A DNA stretch of 32,025 nt from JAEUKQ01 sp964414755 (GCA_964414755.1 CAYPXH010000015.1:1-32025), one strand, 5' to 3'; shown: positions 1 through 9,598, counted from the first letter of the stretch. The notes: generated by a model from the sequence alone, not told the origin. Translations and numbers: made by a program.

Positions 1-1808
1 AATTTCAACGTTCAAACCAAAGCACCTGTATCACACAAAAGCCGCTTGTAAAGGTTGGTGATCAGGTCAGTGCCGGTGATACCATCGCCGATGGTCCTTC
101 CACGCAGGATGGCGAATTGGCTTTGGGTCGCAATATATTATGCGCCTTTATGCCATGGCAAGGATATAACTTTGAGGACTCAATCCTTGTCTCCGAGCGT
201 TTGGTGCGTGATGATGTTCTGACTTCTATTCACATTGAAGAATTCGAAGTGATGGCACGGGATACAAAACTTGGCCAGGAAGATATTACCCGTGATATTC
301 CTAATGTGGGTGAAGAGGCACTACGTAACCTGGACGAAGCCGGAGTTGTTTATATTGGTGCTGAAGTAAAACCAGGTGATATTCTTGTTGGTAAAGTGAC
401 ACCTAAGGGTGAAAGCCCAATGACGCCTGAAGAAAAATTACTGCGCGCCATCTTTGGTGAGAAGGCTTCGGATGTTCGTGATACATCATTGCGCCTTCCC
501 CCCGGTGTTTCAGGAACAATTGTTGATGTCCGTATTTTCTCGCGCCGGGGTATTGAAAAAGACGAGCGTGCATTAGCTATTGAGAAGGCAGAAATAGAAC
601 ATTTTGCAAAAGATCGTGATGTTGAGAAGGCAATCCTTGAACGCAGCTTTTACAGCCAGCTTAAGGATTTGCTGATGGGACAGGTTGCGGTTGCAGGTCC
701 TAAGGGGCTTAAGGCTGATACCAAAATCACGGACAAAGTTCTGAAGGACTATACCGAAGGTCAGTGGCGCTCAATTGCTGTTAAGAATGATAAAAAAATG
801 GCCGAGATAGAGGCTGTTCGCCGTCAATTCGAAGATAGTATTAAAGCGTTAGAAAAGCGTTTTGATAGCAAAGTCGAGAAGTTGCAGCGGGGTGACGAAC
901 TGCCACCTGGTGTTATGAAAATGGTAAAGGTTTTTGTTGCCGTGAAGCGCAAGATTCAGCCGGGTGATAAAATGGCTGGCCGACATGGTAACAAGGGTGT
1001 TGTGTCCAAAATTATTCCGGTTGAAGACATGCCCTATCTTGAGGACGGCACGCCAGTTGATATTGTGTTGAACCCGCTTGGCGTCCCAAGCCGTATGAAC
1101 GTTGGACAAATTTTGGAAACCCATTTGGGTTGGGCTTGTGCAAATCTTGGCCGTCAGATTGGCGAGTTGGTTAATCATTATAACCAGGCCAACAAGGCAG
1201 AGGAATTACGTAAAAAATTGAAGACCATTTATGGTGCTACAGTGTTCAAGTCCAGCATTGAGGATTTAAAAGACGATCAATTGCTTGAGATGTCAGAAAG
1301 GCTTGTACGTGGCGTGCCAATAGCTTCGCCGGTTTTTGATGGTGCCCGGGAAGACGATATTGTCTCGATGCTTGAGCAATCTGGTGTTGATAGGTCAGGT
1401 CAGGTATATTTAATTGATGGCCGCACCGGTGAAACTTTTGATCGTAAGGTAACCGTTGGTTATATTTATATGCTCAAGTTACACCACCTTGTTGATGACA
1501 AGATTCACGCCCGTTCGATTGGGCCTTACAGTCTTGTTACACAACAACCACTTGGTGGTAAGGCGCAGTTTGGTGGTCAGCGTTTTGGTGAAATGGAAGT
1601 TTGGGCACTCGAGGCTTATGGTGCAGCTTATACGCTTCAGGAAATGCTTACCATTAAGTCAGACGATGTTTCCGGTCGTACAAAAGCCTATGAGGCAATA
1701 GTTCGTGGTGATGATAATTTTGAAGCAGGTATACCCGAGTCGTTTAACGTGCTTGTTAAAGAACTTCGGTCACTTGGTCTTAATATAGAACTTAACCAGG
1801 ATACTTAG
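1..1808 (+). CDS. rpoB: RNA polymerase beta subunit, 3' part (5' end outside window)
   Basis: This is the C-terminal half of the beta subunit of DNA-dependent RNA polymerase, which forms the catalytic cleft with beta'. The frame is open from base 3 (FQRSNQSTC...) to a TAG at 1806-1808, giving about 601 residues, so the gene starts left of the window. Recognisable blocks are DGPSTQDGELALGRN near the left edge, GYNFEDSI, GDKMAGRHGNKG (basic residues near the active site), GVPSRMNVGQ, and near the C-terminus GGKAQFGGQRFGEMEVWALE followed by the helix that packs on beta'. No frameshift is seen. rpoC follows after 36 bases, the usual rpoBC arrangement. The promoter is outside the window. Identification is certain. 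Confidence 0.98.
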   Translation, partial: FQRSNQSTCITQKPLVKVGDQVSAGDTIADGPSTQDGELALGRNILCAFMPWQGYNFEDSILVSERLVRDDVLTSIHIEEFEVMARDTKLGQEDITRDIPNVGEEALRNLDEAGVVYIGAEVKPGDILVGKVTPKGESPMTPEEKLLRAIFGEKASDVRDTSLRLPPGVSGTIVDVRIFSRRGIEKDERALAIEKAEIEHFAKDRDVEKAILERSFYSQLKDLLMGQVAVAGPKGLKADTKITDKVLKDYTEGQWRSIAVKNDKKMAEIEAVRRQFEDSIKALEKRFDSKVEKLQRGDELPPGVMKMVKVFVAVKRKIQPGDKMAGRHGNKGVVSKIIPVEDMPYLEDGTPVDIVLNPLGVPSRMNVGQILETHLGWACANLGRQIGELVNHYNQANKAEELRKKLKTIYGATVFKSSIEDLKDDQLLEMSERLVRGVPIASPVFDGAREDDIVSMLEQSGVDRSGQVYLIDGRTGETFDRKVTVGYIYMLKLHHLVDDKIHARSIGPYSLVTQQPLGGKAQFGGQRFGEMEVWALEAYGAAYTLQEMLTIKSDDVSGRTKAYEAIVRGDDNFEAGIPESFNVLVKELRSLGLNIELNQDT

Positions 1809-1844
1809 ATTGCCGTTAGCAAGATTAAGCAAGGATAATAAAGC

Positions 1845-4800
1845 ATGAATCAAGTCGCGAATGTTTTAGGTCAAGTTAAACGCCCGCAAAGCTTTGATGA
1901 AATTCGTATCTCGATTGCCAGTTCAGAACAGATACGTTCTTGGTCTTTTGGTGAAATAAAAAAACCGGAGACAATCAATTACCGTACCTTTAAACCTGAG
2001 AAGGATGGCCTTTTTTGTGCACGTATTTTTGGACCAATTAAGGACTATGAGTGTCTTTGTGGTAAATATAAACGCATGAAATATCGCGGAATTGTCTGCG
2101 AGAAATGTGGTGTTGAGGTAACATTATCCAAAGTTCGCCGCGAGCGCATGGGGCATATCGAACTTGCATCGCCTGTTGCGCATATTTGGTTAATGAAGTC
2201 TTTACCAAGCCGTATTGGGTTGCTTTTGGATATGACCTTGAAGGATCTCGAGAAGGTTCTTTATTTTGAAAGTTATGTTGTTATTGAGCCAGGATTAACT
2301 TCGTTAAAAATTCGTCAGCTACTGACGGAGGAAGATTATTTGAACGCCCAAGACGAATTTGGGGCTGATAACTTCCAGGCGGGTATTGGGGCTGAGGCTA
2401 TCCGTACAATGCTTATGGCTGTTAATCTGGAGCAAGAGCAAGAACAAATGCGCGCAGAGTTGAAAGACACAACCTCTGAAGCAAAGCGCAAAAAGCTTGT
2501 CAAACGCTTAAAGCTTGTCGATTCATTTTTACAATCGCAAACAAAACCCGAATGGATGATTTTAGAGGTTATCCCTGTTATCCCGCCTGAATTACGCCCG
2601 TTGGTACCACTTGATGGCGGACGTTTTGCTACATCTGATCTCAATGATCTATATCGCCGCGTGATTAACCGGAATAACCGTTTAAAACGTCTTATGGAAC
2701 TACGTGCACCGGATATTATTGTGCGTAATGAAAAACGCATGTTACAAGAATCGGTAGATGCGTTGTTTGACAACGGGCGTCGCGGTCGTGTTATTACCGG
2801 TGCTAACAAGCGTCCGCTTAAGTCGTTGGCCGATATGTTAAAGGGCAAACAAGGTCGCTTCCGTCAAAACTTGTTGGGTAAACGCGTTGATTATTCGGGT
2901 CGTTCCGTCATTGTGGTCGGTCCTGAATTAAAACTGCATCAATGCGGCTTGCCTAAAAAAATGGCCTTAGAACTTTTTAAACCATTTATTTATGCGAAGC
3001 TTGAGCTTTATGGATATGCCAGTACCATAAAAGCTGCACGTCGAATGGTTGAAAAAGAGCGTCCAGAAGTTTGGGATATTTTAGAAGAGGTCATTCGCGA
3101 ACATCCTGTTTTGTTGAACCGCGCGCCAACTCTGCATCGTCTTGGTATACAGGCTTTTGAACCAGTATTGATTGAAGGTAAAGCAATTCAATTGCATCCC
3201 TTAGTCTGTACTGCTTTTAACGCTGACTTTGACGGCGATCAAATGGCAGTCCATGTTCCGCTATCGTTAGAAGCCCAGCTAGAGGCAAGAGTGTTGATGA
3301 TGTCAACCAACAACATTCTATCGCCAGCTAACGGTCGTCCTATTATTGTCCCAAGCCAGGATATTGTTCTTGGTATCTATTATTTGACAATGGATGGACG
3401 CAAAGATGAAATAGGGTCGGGTAAGTCTTTTAGCTCAACAGCCGAGGTTATTCAGGCCTTAGAGGCTAAAGCAATCAGTTTGCACGCCCCAATTAAGGTG
3501 CGCATAAAAAATCTTGATCCGCAATCTAATGGAGATAGTAAGCTTATTCAAACAACTGCAGGGCGGTTATTTGTTACAAACTTAATCCCGTATCATGCGA
3601 AATTGCCAGTCGAATTAACAAATCGCCTGTTGACAAAAAAGGATATTGCCAACGTCCTTGAGGCTGTTTATCGGCACCGTGGTCAGAAAGAGTGCGTTAT
3701 TTTTGCAGACCGCTTAATGTCGCTTGGTTTTACATATGCTTGTAAGGCGGGTATTTCGTTTGGTAAAGATGATCTTATTGTGCCAAAATCCAAAACAAAA
3801 TTGGTTGCTGATGCGCGCTCTAAAGTTAAAGAATACGAGCAACAGTACCAAGATGGTCTTATTACTCAGGGCGAGAAATATAATAAAGTTGTTGACGTTT
3901 GGTCAAACTGCACCGAACGTGTAGCTGAAGAAATGATGAAGATCATGTCTGAAAATGCCAAGGGGGCGCAGGTTAATTCAGTCTATATGATGGCGCATTC
4001 AGGCGCTCGTGGTTCGGCCGCACAAATAAAACAGCTGGCCGGGATGCGTGGATTAATGGCAAAACCATCTGGTGAAATCATCGAATCACCGATTATTTCA
4101 AATTTTAAGGAAGGTCTGACCGTGCTTGAGTATTTCAACTCAACCCACGGCGCTCGTAAAGGGTTGGCTGATACGGCCTTGAAAACAGCAAACTCGGGCT
4201 ACTTGACACGTCGGTTGGTTGATGTTGCTCAGGATGCTATTATTACCCAGGATGATTGCCATACTAAAAAAGGCCTTACGGTCAAAGCCTTGGTTGAAGG
4301 TGGCGAGGTTGTCGCATCGCTTGCCGAGCGTATTTTAGGTCGTGTCACTTCTGCTGATGTAATAGACCCACTAAGTGGTTCTGTTCTGGTTGCCGCTGGT
4401 ACGCTGGTTGATGAAACCTTGCTGGAAGTCATCGATAAAGCAGGTATTGAGTCCGTTAATATACGTTCAGCATTAACTTGCGAAACTAAATTTGGTGTTT
4501 GTGCAAAATGTTACGGACGCGATTTAGCCCGTGGTACCTTAGTTAATATAGGCGAAGCTGTTGGCGTTATTGCTGCGCAGTCAATTGGCGAACCAGGTAC
4601 GCAGTTAACCATGCGTACTTTCCACATTGGTGGCGCAGCACAACGTGGCGCTGAGCAATCAAGTATTGAGGCTGTTTTGGATGGAACGGTACATATTCGT
4701 TTACCGAATTCATCGCAAAACAATAAGAAATCGGCTATTATTATGTCACGGAATGCAGAAATAGTTCTGCTTGATCAGGCTAATCGGGAACGTGCACGCC

Positions 4801-5996
4801 ATCGGGTGCCTTATGGTGCGCGGTTATTGATTAAGGATGGTGCAGCCGTAACCAAGGGAACAAAATTGGCCGAGTGGGATCCATACACCTTGCCAATTAT
4901 TACCGAACAAGAAGGTATGGTAAAATATGTTGACCTTGTCGAAGGCACAACCGTGCGTGAGGTGGTCGACGAAACAACGGGTATTGCAAGCCGTGTTGTT
5001 GTGGACTGGAAACAGCAACCGCGTGGCGCCGATTTACGACCACGGATTATTATTTGTAACAAAAAAGGCCAGCCGCTGATATTGTCAAATGGTATAGAAG
5101 CCAGATATTTCCTGTCTGCTGATGCTATTTTGTCGGTTGAAGATGGAGCAAGTGTCAAAGCAGGTGATGTATTGGCGCGTATTCCAAGGGAAAGCCTTAA
5201 GACCCGCGATATTACTGGTGGTTTGCCACGTGTTGCCGAGCTTTTTGAAGCGCGTCGACCAAAAGATCATGCTATTATTAGCGAAATTGATGGCCGTGTC
5301 GAATTTGGCAAAGATTATAAAGCTAAGCGACGTATTTTAATTGTGCCAACAGATGCCAGTTTGCAGCCAGTTGAATATCTTATTCCCAAGGGGCGTCATG
5401 TCAGTGTTCAAGAAGGTGACATTGTCCAAAAAGGCGATTTGTTGATGGATGGTAATCCAGTACCGCACGACATATTAACAGTTGTTGGGGTTGAGGAACT
5501 TGCCAACTATCTTATCAACGAAATTCAAGAAGTTTATCGGTTGCAGGGTGTTAAAATTAATGACAAGCATATCGAAGTTATTATTCGTCAGATGCTTCAG
5601 AAAGTCGAGATAACCGAGCCGGGCGATACGACATTTATGCTAGGCGAGCAGATAGATAGACTAGAGTTTGAAGAAGAAAACGAAAAAGTTCTCAAAAACG
5701 GCGGTCGTTTGGCAAAAGCCAAAGCGGTGTTGCAAGGCATTACCAAAGCAAGCTTGCAAACACGTTCTTTCGTGTCTGCGGCATCTTTCCAAGAAACAAC
5801 ACGTGTTCTTACGGAAGCCGCAGTTGCCGGTAAGGTTGACCGGTTGGTAGGCTTGAAAGAGAACGTTATTGTTGGTCGTTTAGTACCTGCCGGTACCGGT
5901 GGTATGATTGAGAAGTTCCGTAAGCTAGCTGTTAATAAAGATAAAAAGTTACAGCCAAGCGAAACTGGGCAGGTAGTAACACAGGTAACTGAATAG
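1845..5996 (+). CDS. rpoC: RNA polymerase beta' subunit
   Basis: Complete beta' subunit of RNA polymerase, 1383 residues, close to the alphaproteobacterial norm of about 1400. The N-terminal zinc ribbon has Cys70, Cys72, Cys85 and Cys88, the same numbers as in E. coli. The catalytic Mg-binding motif NADFDGD lies at residues 459-465. The second zinc site is visible as DDCHTKKG and later CETKFGVCAKCYGRD. The trigger loop and bridge helix region (GARGSAAQIKQLAGMRGLM) and the C-terminal block ending in LVGLKENVIVGRLVPAGTG are intact. The start ATG has an AAGGA site about 10 bases upstream. It is probably cotranscribed with rpoB, and a strong terminator follows the TAG stop. Confidence 0.98.
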   Translation: MNQVANVLGQVKRPQSFDEIRISIASSEQIRSWSFGEIKKPETINYRTFKPEKDGLFCARIFGPIKDYECLCGKYKRMKYRGIVCEKCGVEVTLSKVRRERMGHIELASPVAHIWLMKSLPSRIGLLLDMTLKDLEKVLYFESYVVIEPGLTSLKIRQLLTEEDYLNAQDEFGADNFQAGIGAEAIRTMLMAVNLEQEQEQMRAELKDTTSEAKRKKLVKRLKLVDSFLQSQTKPEWMILEVIPVIPPELRPLVPLDGGRFATSDLNDLYRRVINRNNRLKRLMELRAPDIIVRNEKRMLQESVDALFDNGRRGRVITGANKRPLKSLADMLKGKQGRFRQNLLGKRVDYSGRSVIVVGPELKLHQCGLPKKMALELFKPFIYAKLELYGYASTIKAARRMVEKERPEVWDILEEVIREHPVLLNRAPTLHRLGIQAFEPVLIEGKAIQLHPLVCTAFNADFDGDQMAVHVPLSLEAQLEARVLMMSTNNILSPANGRPIIVPSQDIVLGIYYLTMDGRKDEIGSGKSFSSTAEVIQALEAKAISLHAPIKVRIKNLDPQSNGDSKLIQTTAGRLFVTNLIPYHAKLPVELTNRLLTKKDIANVLEAVYRHRGQKECVIFADRLMSLGFTYACKAGISFGKDDLIVPKSKTKLVADARSKVKEYEQQYQDGLITQGEKYNKVVDVWSNCTERVAEEMMKIMSENAKGAQVNSVYMMAHSGARGSAAQIKQLAGMRGLMAKPSGEIIESPIISNFKEGLTVLEYFNSTHGARKGLADTALKTANSGYLTRRLVDVAQDAIITQDDCHTKKGLTVKALVEGGEVVASLAERILGRVTSADVIDPLSGSVLVAAGTLVDETLLEVIDKAGIESVNIRSALTCETKFGVCAKCYGRDLARGTLVNIGEAVGVIAAQSIGEPGTQLTMRTFHIGGAAQRGAEQSSIEAVLDGTVHIRLPNSSQNNKKSAIIMSRNAEIVLLDQANRERARHRVPYGARLLIKDGAAVTKGTKLAEWDPYTLPIITEQEGMVKYVDLVEGTTVREVVDETTGIASRVVVDWKQQPRGADLRPRIIICNKKGQPLILSNGIEARYFLSADAILSVEDGASVKAGDVLARIPRESLKTRDITGGLPRVAELFEARRPKDHAIISEIDGRVEFGKDYKAKRRILIVPTDASLQPVEYLIPKGRHVSVQEGDIVQKGDLLMDGNPVPHDILTVVGVEELANYLINEIQEVYRLQGVKINDKHIEVIIRQMLQKVEITEPGDTTFMLGEQIDRLEFEEENEKVLKNGGRLAKAKAVLQGITKASLQTRSFVSAASFQETTRVLTEAAVAGKVDRLVGLKENVIVGRLVPAGTGGMIEKFRKLAVNKDKKLQPSETGQVVTQVTE

Positions 5997-6014
5997 TAGT
6001 AAGTTTATATATTG

Positions 6015-6051
6015 AACAAGGCCACAAATAATTCTGTGGCCTTGTTTTTTT
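6015..6051 (+). terminator. Rho-independent terminator of rpoBC
   Basis: A perfect 12-bp stem (AACAAGGCCACA, 6015-6026, against 6035-6046) with an 8-base loop runs into a T tract at 6045-6051. It lies 19 bases after the rpoC stop and separates rpoBC from hppA. Confidence 0.9.
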
Positions 6052-6222
6052 GGTGCCGAAAGTTAGGAATTATGAATAATTCTTATTTGTACTCTTGACG
6101 ACAGGCAAAATCTCGGTGAAAAAAAGAACCGTGAAAGACAGCCTTTTATAATACAGGTTTTACAGGTTGATGGCTGTAATATTGATCATAATGGATAATG
6201 GTTTTTCAGAAAGAAAGTAACA

Positions 6223-8307
6223 ATGACAACAGCTTATATTATTACAATTGCTTGTGGTGTTATTGCCTTAGCTTATGGCGTTTATGCTACAATGCTGATT
6301 ATGAAAACAAGTTCCGGCAATGACCGGATGAAAGAAATAGCCGCTGCTATTCAAGAGGGGGCTCGTGCTTATCTAAACCGCCAGTATCTTACCATTGGAT
6401 TGGTGGGTGTTTTAATTGGTGTCGGTCTTTATTTTGTCTTGGGGCAATATGTCACAATCGGTTTTGCAATTGGTGCTATCTTATCGGGTGTAGCCGGCTA
6501 CATAGGAATGAACATTTCCGTGCGTGCCAATGTGCGCACAGCCGAAGCAGCGCGCCAGGGTTTGGCGCCAGCGCTTCATATCGCGGTGCAAGCTGGTACA
6601 ATCACCGGTATGTTAGTGGTTGGACTTGGATTGCTTGGTGTTGTTGGTTATTATCTTACTTTAAAGCAGTTTGATCTTACAGGCCGTCAGGTTATTGAAG
6701 CGCTCGTTGCCCTTAGTTTTGGTGCATCACTGATTTCAATTTTTGCACGCTTAGGGGGGGGGATATTTACCAAGGGTGCTGACGTAGGTGCCGACCTGGT
6801 TGGTAAGATTGAAGCCGGTATTCCAGAAGATGATCCACGTAACCCAGCGGTTATTGCCGACAATGTTGGCGATAATGTTGGTGATTGTGCCGGTATGGCT
6901 GCCGATCTTTTTGAAACTTATGCAGTTACTATGGTTGCTACGATGTTGCTGGCATCAATTTTCTTCCTTGATCCGGTTTTGCAAGAACAGATGATGTTAT
7001 TGCCCCTGCTTATTGGTGGTGCATGTATTTTAGCCTCGGTTGCCGGCGTTTTCTTTATTCGCCTGGGTCGAAATCAGAAAATTATGCAAGCTTTGTATAA
7101 AGGGCTTATTGCAACAGGTGTTATTTCTGCCGGGTTAATAGCCGGCTTATTGTGGTGGCAGGTTGGTTTTTCCACCCAATATACAGTTGGCTCGATATCA
7201 ATAACCGGTCTTGATTTATTGGGTTGTTGTGCAATTGGGCTTGCTGTAACTGGTCTATTGGTTTGGGTGACTGAATATTATACAGCCACAAATTATCGTC
7301 CAGTTCGCTCTGTTGCCAAGGCTTCAACAACTGGTCATGCAACGAATATTATTCAAGGTATTGCCGTATCAATGGAAGCATGCGCATTACCCGTGGTTAT
7401 TATTTCGGTAGCGATTATTTTGGCCTATATACTGGCTGGTTTATTTGGTATTGCAATTGCCGCAACAACCATGTTGGCTTTGGCGGGTATGATTGTTACC
7501 CTTGATGCCTATGGTCCGGTTACCGATAATGCAGGCGGTATCGCTGAAATGTCGGATTTACCTAAGGATGTTCGTCATACAACAGATGCCCTGGATGCTG
7601 TTGGTAATACAACCAAAGCTGTAACAAAGGGTTATGCTATTGGCTCGGCCGGGTTGGCTGCTTTGGTATTGTTCGCTGCTTATACTGAAGATTTACGGCA
7701 TTATTTTCCAAACCTGTCAGTACAATTTGTATTGCAAGACCCATATGTGGTGATTGGCTTATTCATAGGGGGTATTTTGCCATTCTTGTTTGGGGCAATG
7801 GGGATGATGTCTGTTGGGCGTGCGGCTGGATCGGTTGTTGTTGAAGTTCGCCGCCAATTCAAGGAAATAAGCGGTATTATGGAAGGTACAGCAAAGCCCA
7901 ATTATAGCCGTGCAGTTGATTTGCTGACACGTTCGGCAATACGCGAGATGATTATCCCCTCGTTATTGCCAGTATTGGCGCCTGTTGTCTTGTACTTTGT
8001 AATTGCCGAAACCGTTGGTCAGGCAGAAGCGTTCACATCACTTGGTGCCATGTTGCTTGGAAGTATTGTAACCGGGTTGTTTGTTGCCATTCAAATGACA
8101 TCAGGTGGTGGCGCTTGGGACAATGCTAAAAAATACATTGAATCAGGCAATCATGGAGGTAAGGGTTCTGATGCGCATAAAGCTGCCGTTACGGGCGATA
8201 CAGTCGGCGATCCTTATAAAGATACTGCCGGACCAGCCATTAACCCGATGATTAAGATTATTAATATCGTTGCCTTACTATTATTGGCAATATTGGCTGC
8301 TAAGTAA
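6223..8307 (+). CDS. hppA: K+-independent membrane proton-translocating pyrophosphatase
   Basis: Integral membrane pyrophosphatase of 694 residues. It hydrolyses pyrophosphate and pumps protons across the cytoplasmic membrane, recovering energy from PPi released in biosynthesis. Many hydrophobic segments run through the whole length, as expected for the roughly 16-helix family. The substrate-binding motif GADVGADLVGKIE and the acidic cluster DNVGDNVGDCAGMAADLFE are present, as are GPVTDNAGGIAEM and the C-terminal DTVGDPYKDTAGP. The motif GNTTKAVTKG has Lys465 and Thr468 where K+-dependent enzymes have two alanines, so it should be the K+-independent H+ type. The GGG before IFTKG is encoded by a run of nine G. 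The gene stands alone between two terminators. The ribosome binding site is weak (GAAAG). Confidence 0.96.
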   Translation: MTTAYIITIACGVIALAYGVYATMLIMKTSSGNDRMKEIAAAIQEGARAYLNRQYLTIGLVGVLIGVGLYFVLGQYVTIGFAIGAILSGVAGYIGMNISVRANVRTAEAARQGLAPALHIAVQAGTITGMLVVGLGLLGVVGYYLTLKQFDLTGRQVIEALVALSFGASLISIFARLGGGIFTKGADVGADLVGKIEAGIPEDDPRNPAVIADNVGDNVGDCAGMAADLFETYAVTMVATMLLASIFFLDPVLQEQMMLLPLLIGGACILASVAGVFFIRLGRNQKIMQALYKGLIATGVISAGLIAGLLWWQVGFSTQYTVGSISITGLDLLGCCAIGLAVTGLLVWVTEYYTATNYRPVRSVAKASTTGHATNIIQGIAVSMEACALPVVIISVAIILAYILAGLFGIAIAATTMLALAGMIVTLDAYGPVTDNAGGIAEMSDLPKDVRHTTDALDAVGNTTKAVTKGYAIGSAGLAALVLFAAYTEDLRHYFPNLSVQFVLQDPYVVIGLFIGGILPFLFGAMGMMSVGRAAGSVVVEVRRQFKEISGIMEGTAKPNYSRAVDLLTRSAIREMIIPSLLPVLAPVVLYFVIAETVGQAEAFTSLGAMLLGSIVTGLFVAIQMTSGGGAWDNAKKYIESGNHGGKGSDAHKAAVTGDTVGDPYKDTAGPAINPMIKIINIVALLLLAILAAK

Positions 8308-8336
8308 GCTATATTATGCATGCGTACTATAGCCAG

Positions 8337-8369
8337 AAAAGCCCCTCATTTTATGAGGGGCTTTTTATT
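8337..8369 (+). terminator. Rho-independent terminator of hppA
   Basis: GCCCCTCAT (8341-8349) pairs with ATGAGGGGC (8353-8361) around a 3-base loop, with extra A-T pairs from 8337. CTTTTTATTT follows. It lies about 30 bases after the hppA stop. Confidence 0.88.
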
Positions 8370-8388
8370 TAAAATATATAGCCTGAAA

Positions 8389-8440
8389 CGACAAACAAAA
8401 AGACCATTTGTTGTCTGAAAAAACCTAACAAATGGTCTTT
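8389..8440 (-). terminator. Terminator hairpin for the minus-strand membrane protein gene
   Basis: AAAGACCATTTGTT (8399-8412) pairs perfectly with 8427-8440, a 14-bp stem with a 14-base loop. Read on the minus strand the stem is followed by TTTTTGTTTGTC, so it ends transcripts arriving from the gene at 8504-8698. The plus-strand exit lacks a T tract after the stem. Confidence 0.75.
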
Positions 8441-8503
8441 GATTATACATGGAAATCTTTTAAAACTTGCTAAAGAGTCCATGTAGCAAAAAATGTAACA
8501 GTT

Positions 8504-8698
8504 TTATTCTTTTTTGGCGGCGTTTATTCCGGCTTTAACCCCTTTCCCAACAGCCCTACCCGTAAGCTGTATCAAAGCCATAACAACAATAATAGAGCCG
8601 ATAATAAGTAGCGGTAACCCTATAATCCAACCAATAATGGTTAAACCCAGTAAAAAGCCAACTGCAATCAGAACTAATCCTAAAATTAACATAAACAT
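8504..8698 (-). CDS. Small two-helix membrane protein, function unknown
   Basis: A 64-residue protein that I do not recognise as a named family. Residues about 3-25 and 27-43 are two strongly hydrophobic, glycine-containing segments (LILGLVLIAVGFLLG and IIGLPLLIIGSIIVV). A short basic tail rich in Gly, Ala and Lys ends in NAAKKE. I chose the ATG at 8698 rather than the longer open frame to 8755 because AGGGAG lies 7 bases upstream of it and the extra N-terminus looks like untranslated leader. A strong hairpin terminator lies downstream, which supports a real transcript. It is monocistronic, between hppA and bamE. It resembles the many small inner-membrane proteins of unknown role; location in the cytoplasmic membrane is inferred from hydrophobicity alone. 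Confidence 0.7.
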   Translation of the reverse strand: MFMLILGLVLIAVGFLLGLTIIGWIIGLPLLIIGSIIVVMALIQLTGRAVGKGVKAGINAAKKE

Positions 8699-8755
8699 GT
8701 GGTCACTCCCTAAATCATTAATTAATATACATTGATCGTTTAAACAGAACAACAT

Positions 8756-9081
8756 TAACCAAAATCTAGATTATATCCTGCAAAAAATTAATCAATAGTT
8801 TTTATCAATAGGTGAATTCGGCGGGTACAAAAGTTAACGCGGCTTGCAAAAGATATTTTCAGGTTGTTATAAGCGGGCTTTAATTGTTTCTTGGAAAGAA
8901 TGATTTAACAACCCAAATATCCAAGAAAAACAGTACACAAATTTGAATACACAGGATATTCCACGTGCATATTTAGAAAAAACGTGATTGATCAAGCACA
9001 GTGGTTTATTCCAAGTGCAACAATACCCCCGCGGTGAACGACATGCCCGTTACGGTTACGGTATCCAGACAGTAAGTTTGT
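8756..9081. other. Intergenic region without a gene
   Basis: About 330 bases of AT-rich sequence between two minus-strand genes. It must hold the 3' end of the bamE transcript and the promoter of the small membrane protein gene. I see no convincing coding frame, no strong terminator and no clear -35/-10 pair. A short tandem CCGTTACGGTTACGG lies near 9050. Confidence 0.6.
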
Positions 9082-9531
9082 TTATTGCGTTTGTGGGTTA
9101 AAACGCCCAAAATTACCAAACAATTCTTCAAGGAAGCTAAGCTCTTTTCCTTCGGTCGGGGTGATTCGCTTAACCGGGTCAATAATTTTCCCATCTTCCA
9201 ATTTATAGACGTTGAATTGATTTACAAATCCGTTTTTATCAAAAGAAAATGCTACAACCTGTTGCTCTAAAAGTTTTGGGCGGAAGAATGCCAAGCTTGC
9301 TGTTTTGCTGCCAACATAATACCACCGTTCTGTATTAAAAGTGGCAACGTTGGTTGGTGTTCCGAATCTGCGTACAATGTCGTTTTTTGACAATTTGGAA
9401 TTTTCAACGCCATTTAGGTCGGCCTGATCAATTAAATTTCCCCGAACATCAATTCTAGGGCTGCAGGCAGAGGCCATCAAGCCAAACGCCAACGTCAAGC
9501 TTACAAGGAACGCAATTTTTTTTTGTCGCAT
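9082..9531 (-). CDS. bamE: Outer membrane assembly lipoprotein BamE (SmpA/OmlA)
   Basis: Lipoprotein of the BAM complex, which inserts beta-barrel proteins into the outer membrane; BamE stabilises the BamA-BamD contact. The protein is 149 residues from ATG 9531. It has a basic start (MRQKK), a hydrophobic signal and a lipobox ASAC with the lipidated Cys at residue 23. The family domain follows with LSKNDIVRRFGTPTNVATF, WYYVGSKT and VVAFSFDKNGFV, which match the SmpA/OmlA fold. A GTG at 9540 in frame is an alternative start; neither has a good ribosome binding site. It is divergent from the bc1 chaperone gene, an arrangement common in alphaproteobacteria. The acidic C-terminal extension after ITPTEGKEL is typical of alphaproteobacterial versions. 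Confidence 0.88.
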   Translation of the reverse strand: MRQKKIAFLVSLTLAFGLMASACSPRIDVRGNLIDQADLNGVENSKLSKNDIVRRFGTPTNVATFNTERWYYVGSKTASLAFFRPKLLEQQVVAFSFDKNGFVNQFNVYKLEDGKIIDPVKRITPTEGKELSFLEELFGNFGRFNPQTQ

Positions 9532-9568
9532 ATTGTGCACCGGTATGACAAATTTCTAACTTCTTTTG

Positions 9569-9598
9569 CTTATATCCTTTTATACCTTTTCCGTGCAA
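9569..9598 (-). promoter_or_regulatory. Candidate bamE promoter
   Basis: On the minus strand, TTGCAC (9593-9598) and TATAAG (9569-9574) are 18 bp apart, with the -10 box 37 bases before the ATG. The -35 match is poor, so this is tentative. Confidence 0.3.

Noticed and set aside
849..1178. Open frame on the minus strand inside rpoB
   Set aside because: Entirely antisense to a conserved part of rpoB, with no ribosome binding site and no family-like motif.
6095..6152. TTGACG (6095-6100) and TATAAT (6147-6152) upstream of hppA
   Set aside because: They are 46 bp apart and neither has a matching partner at normal spacing, so no promoter was called.
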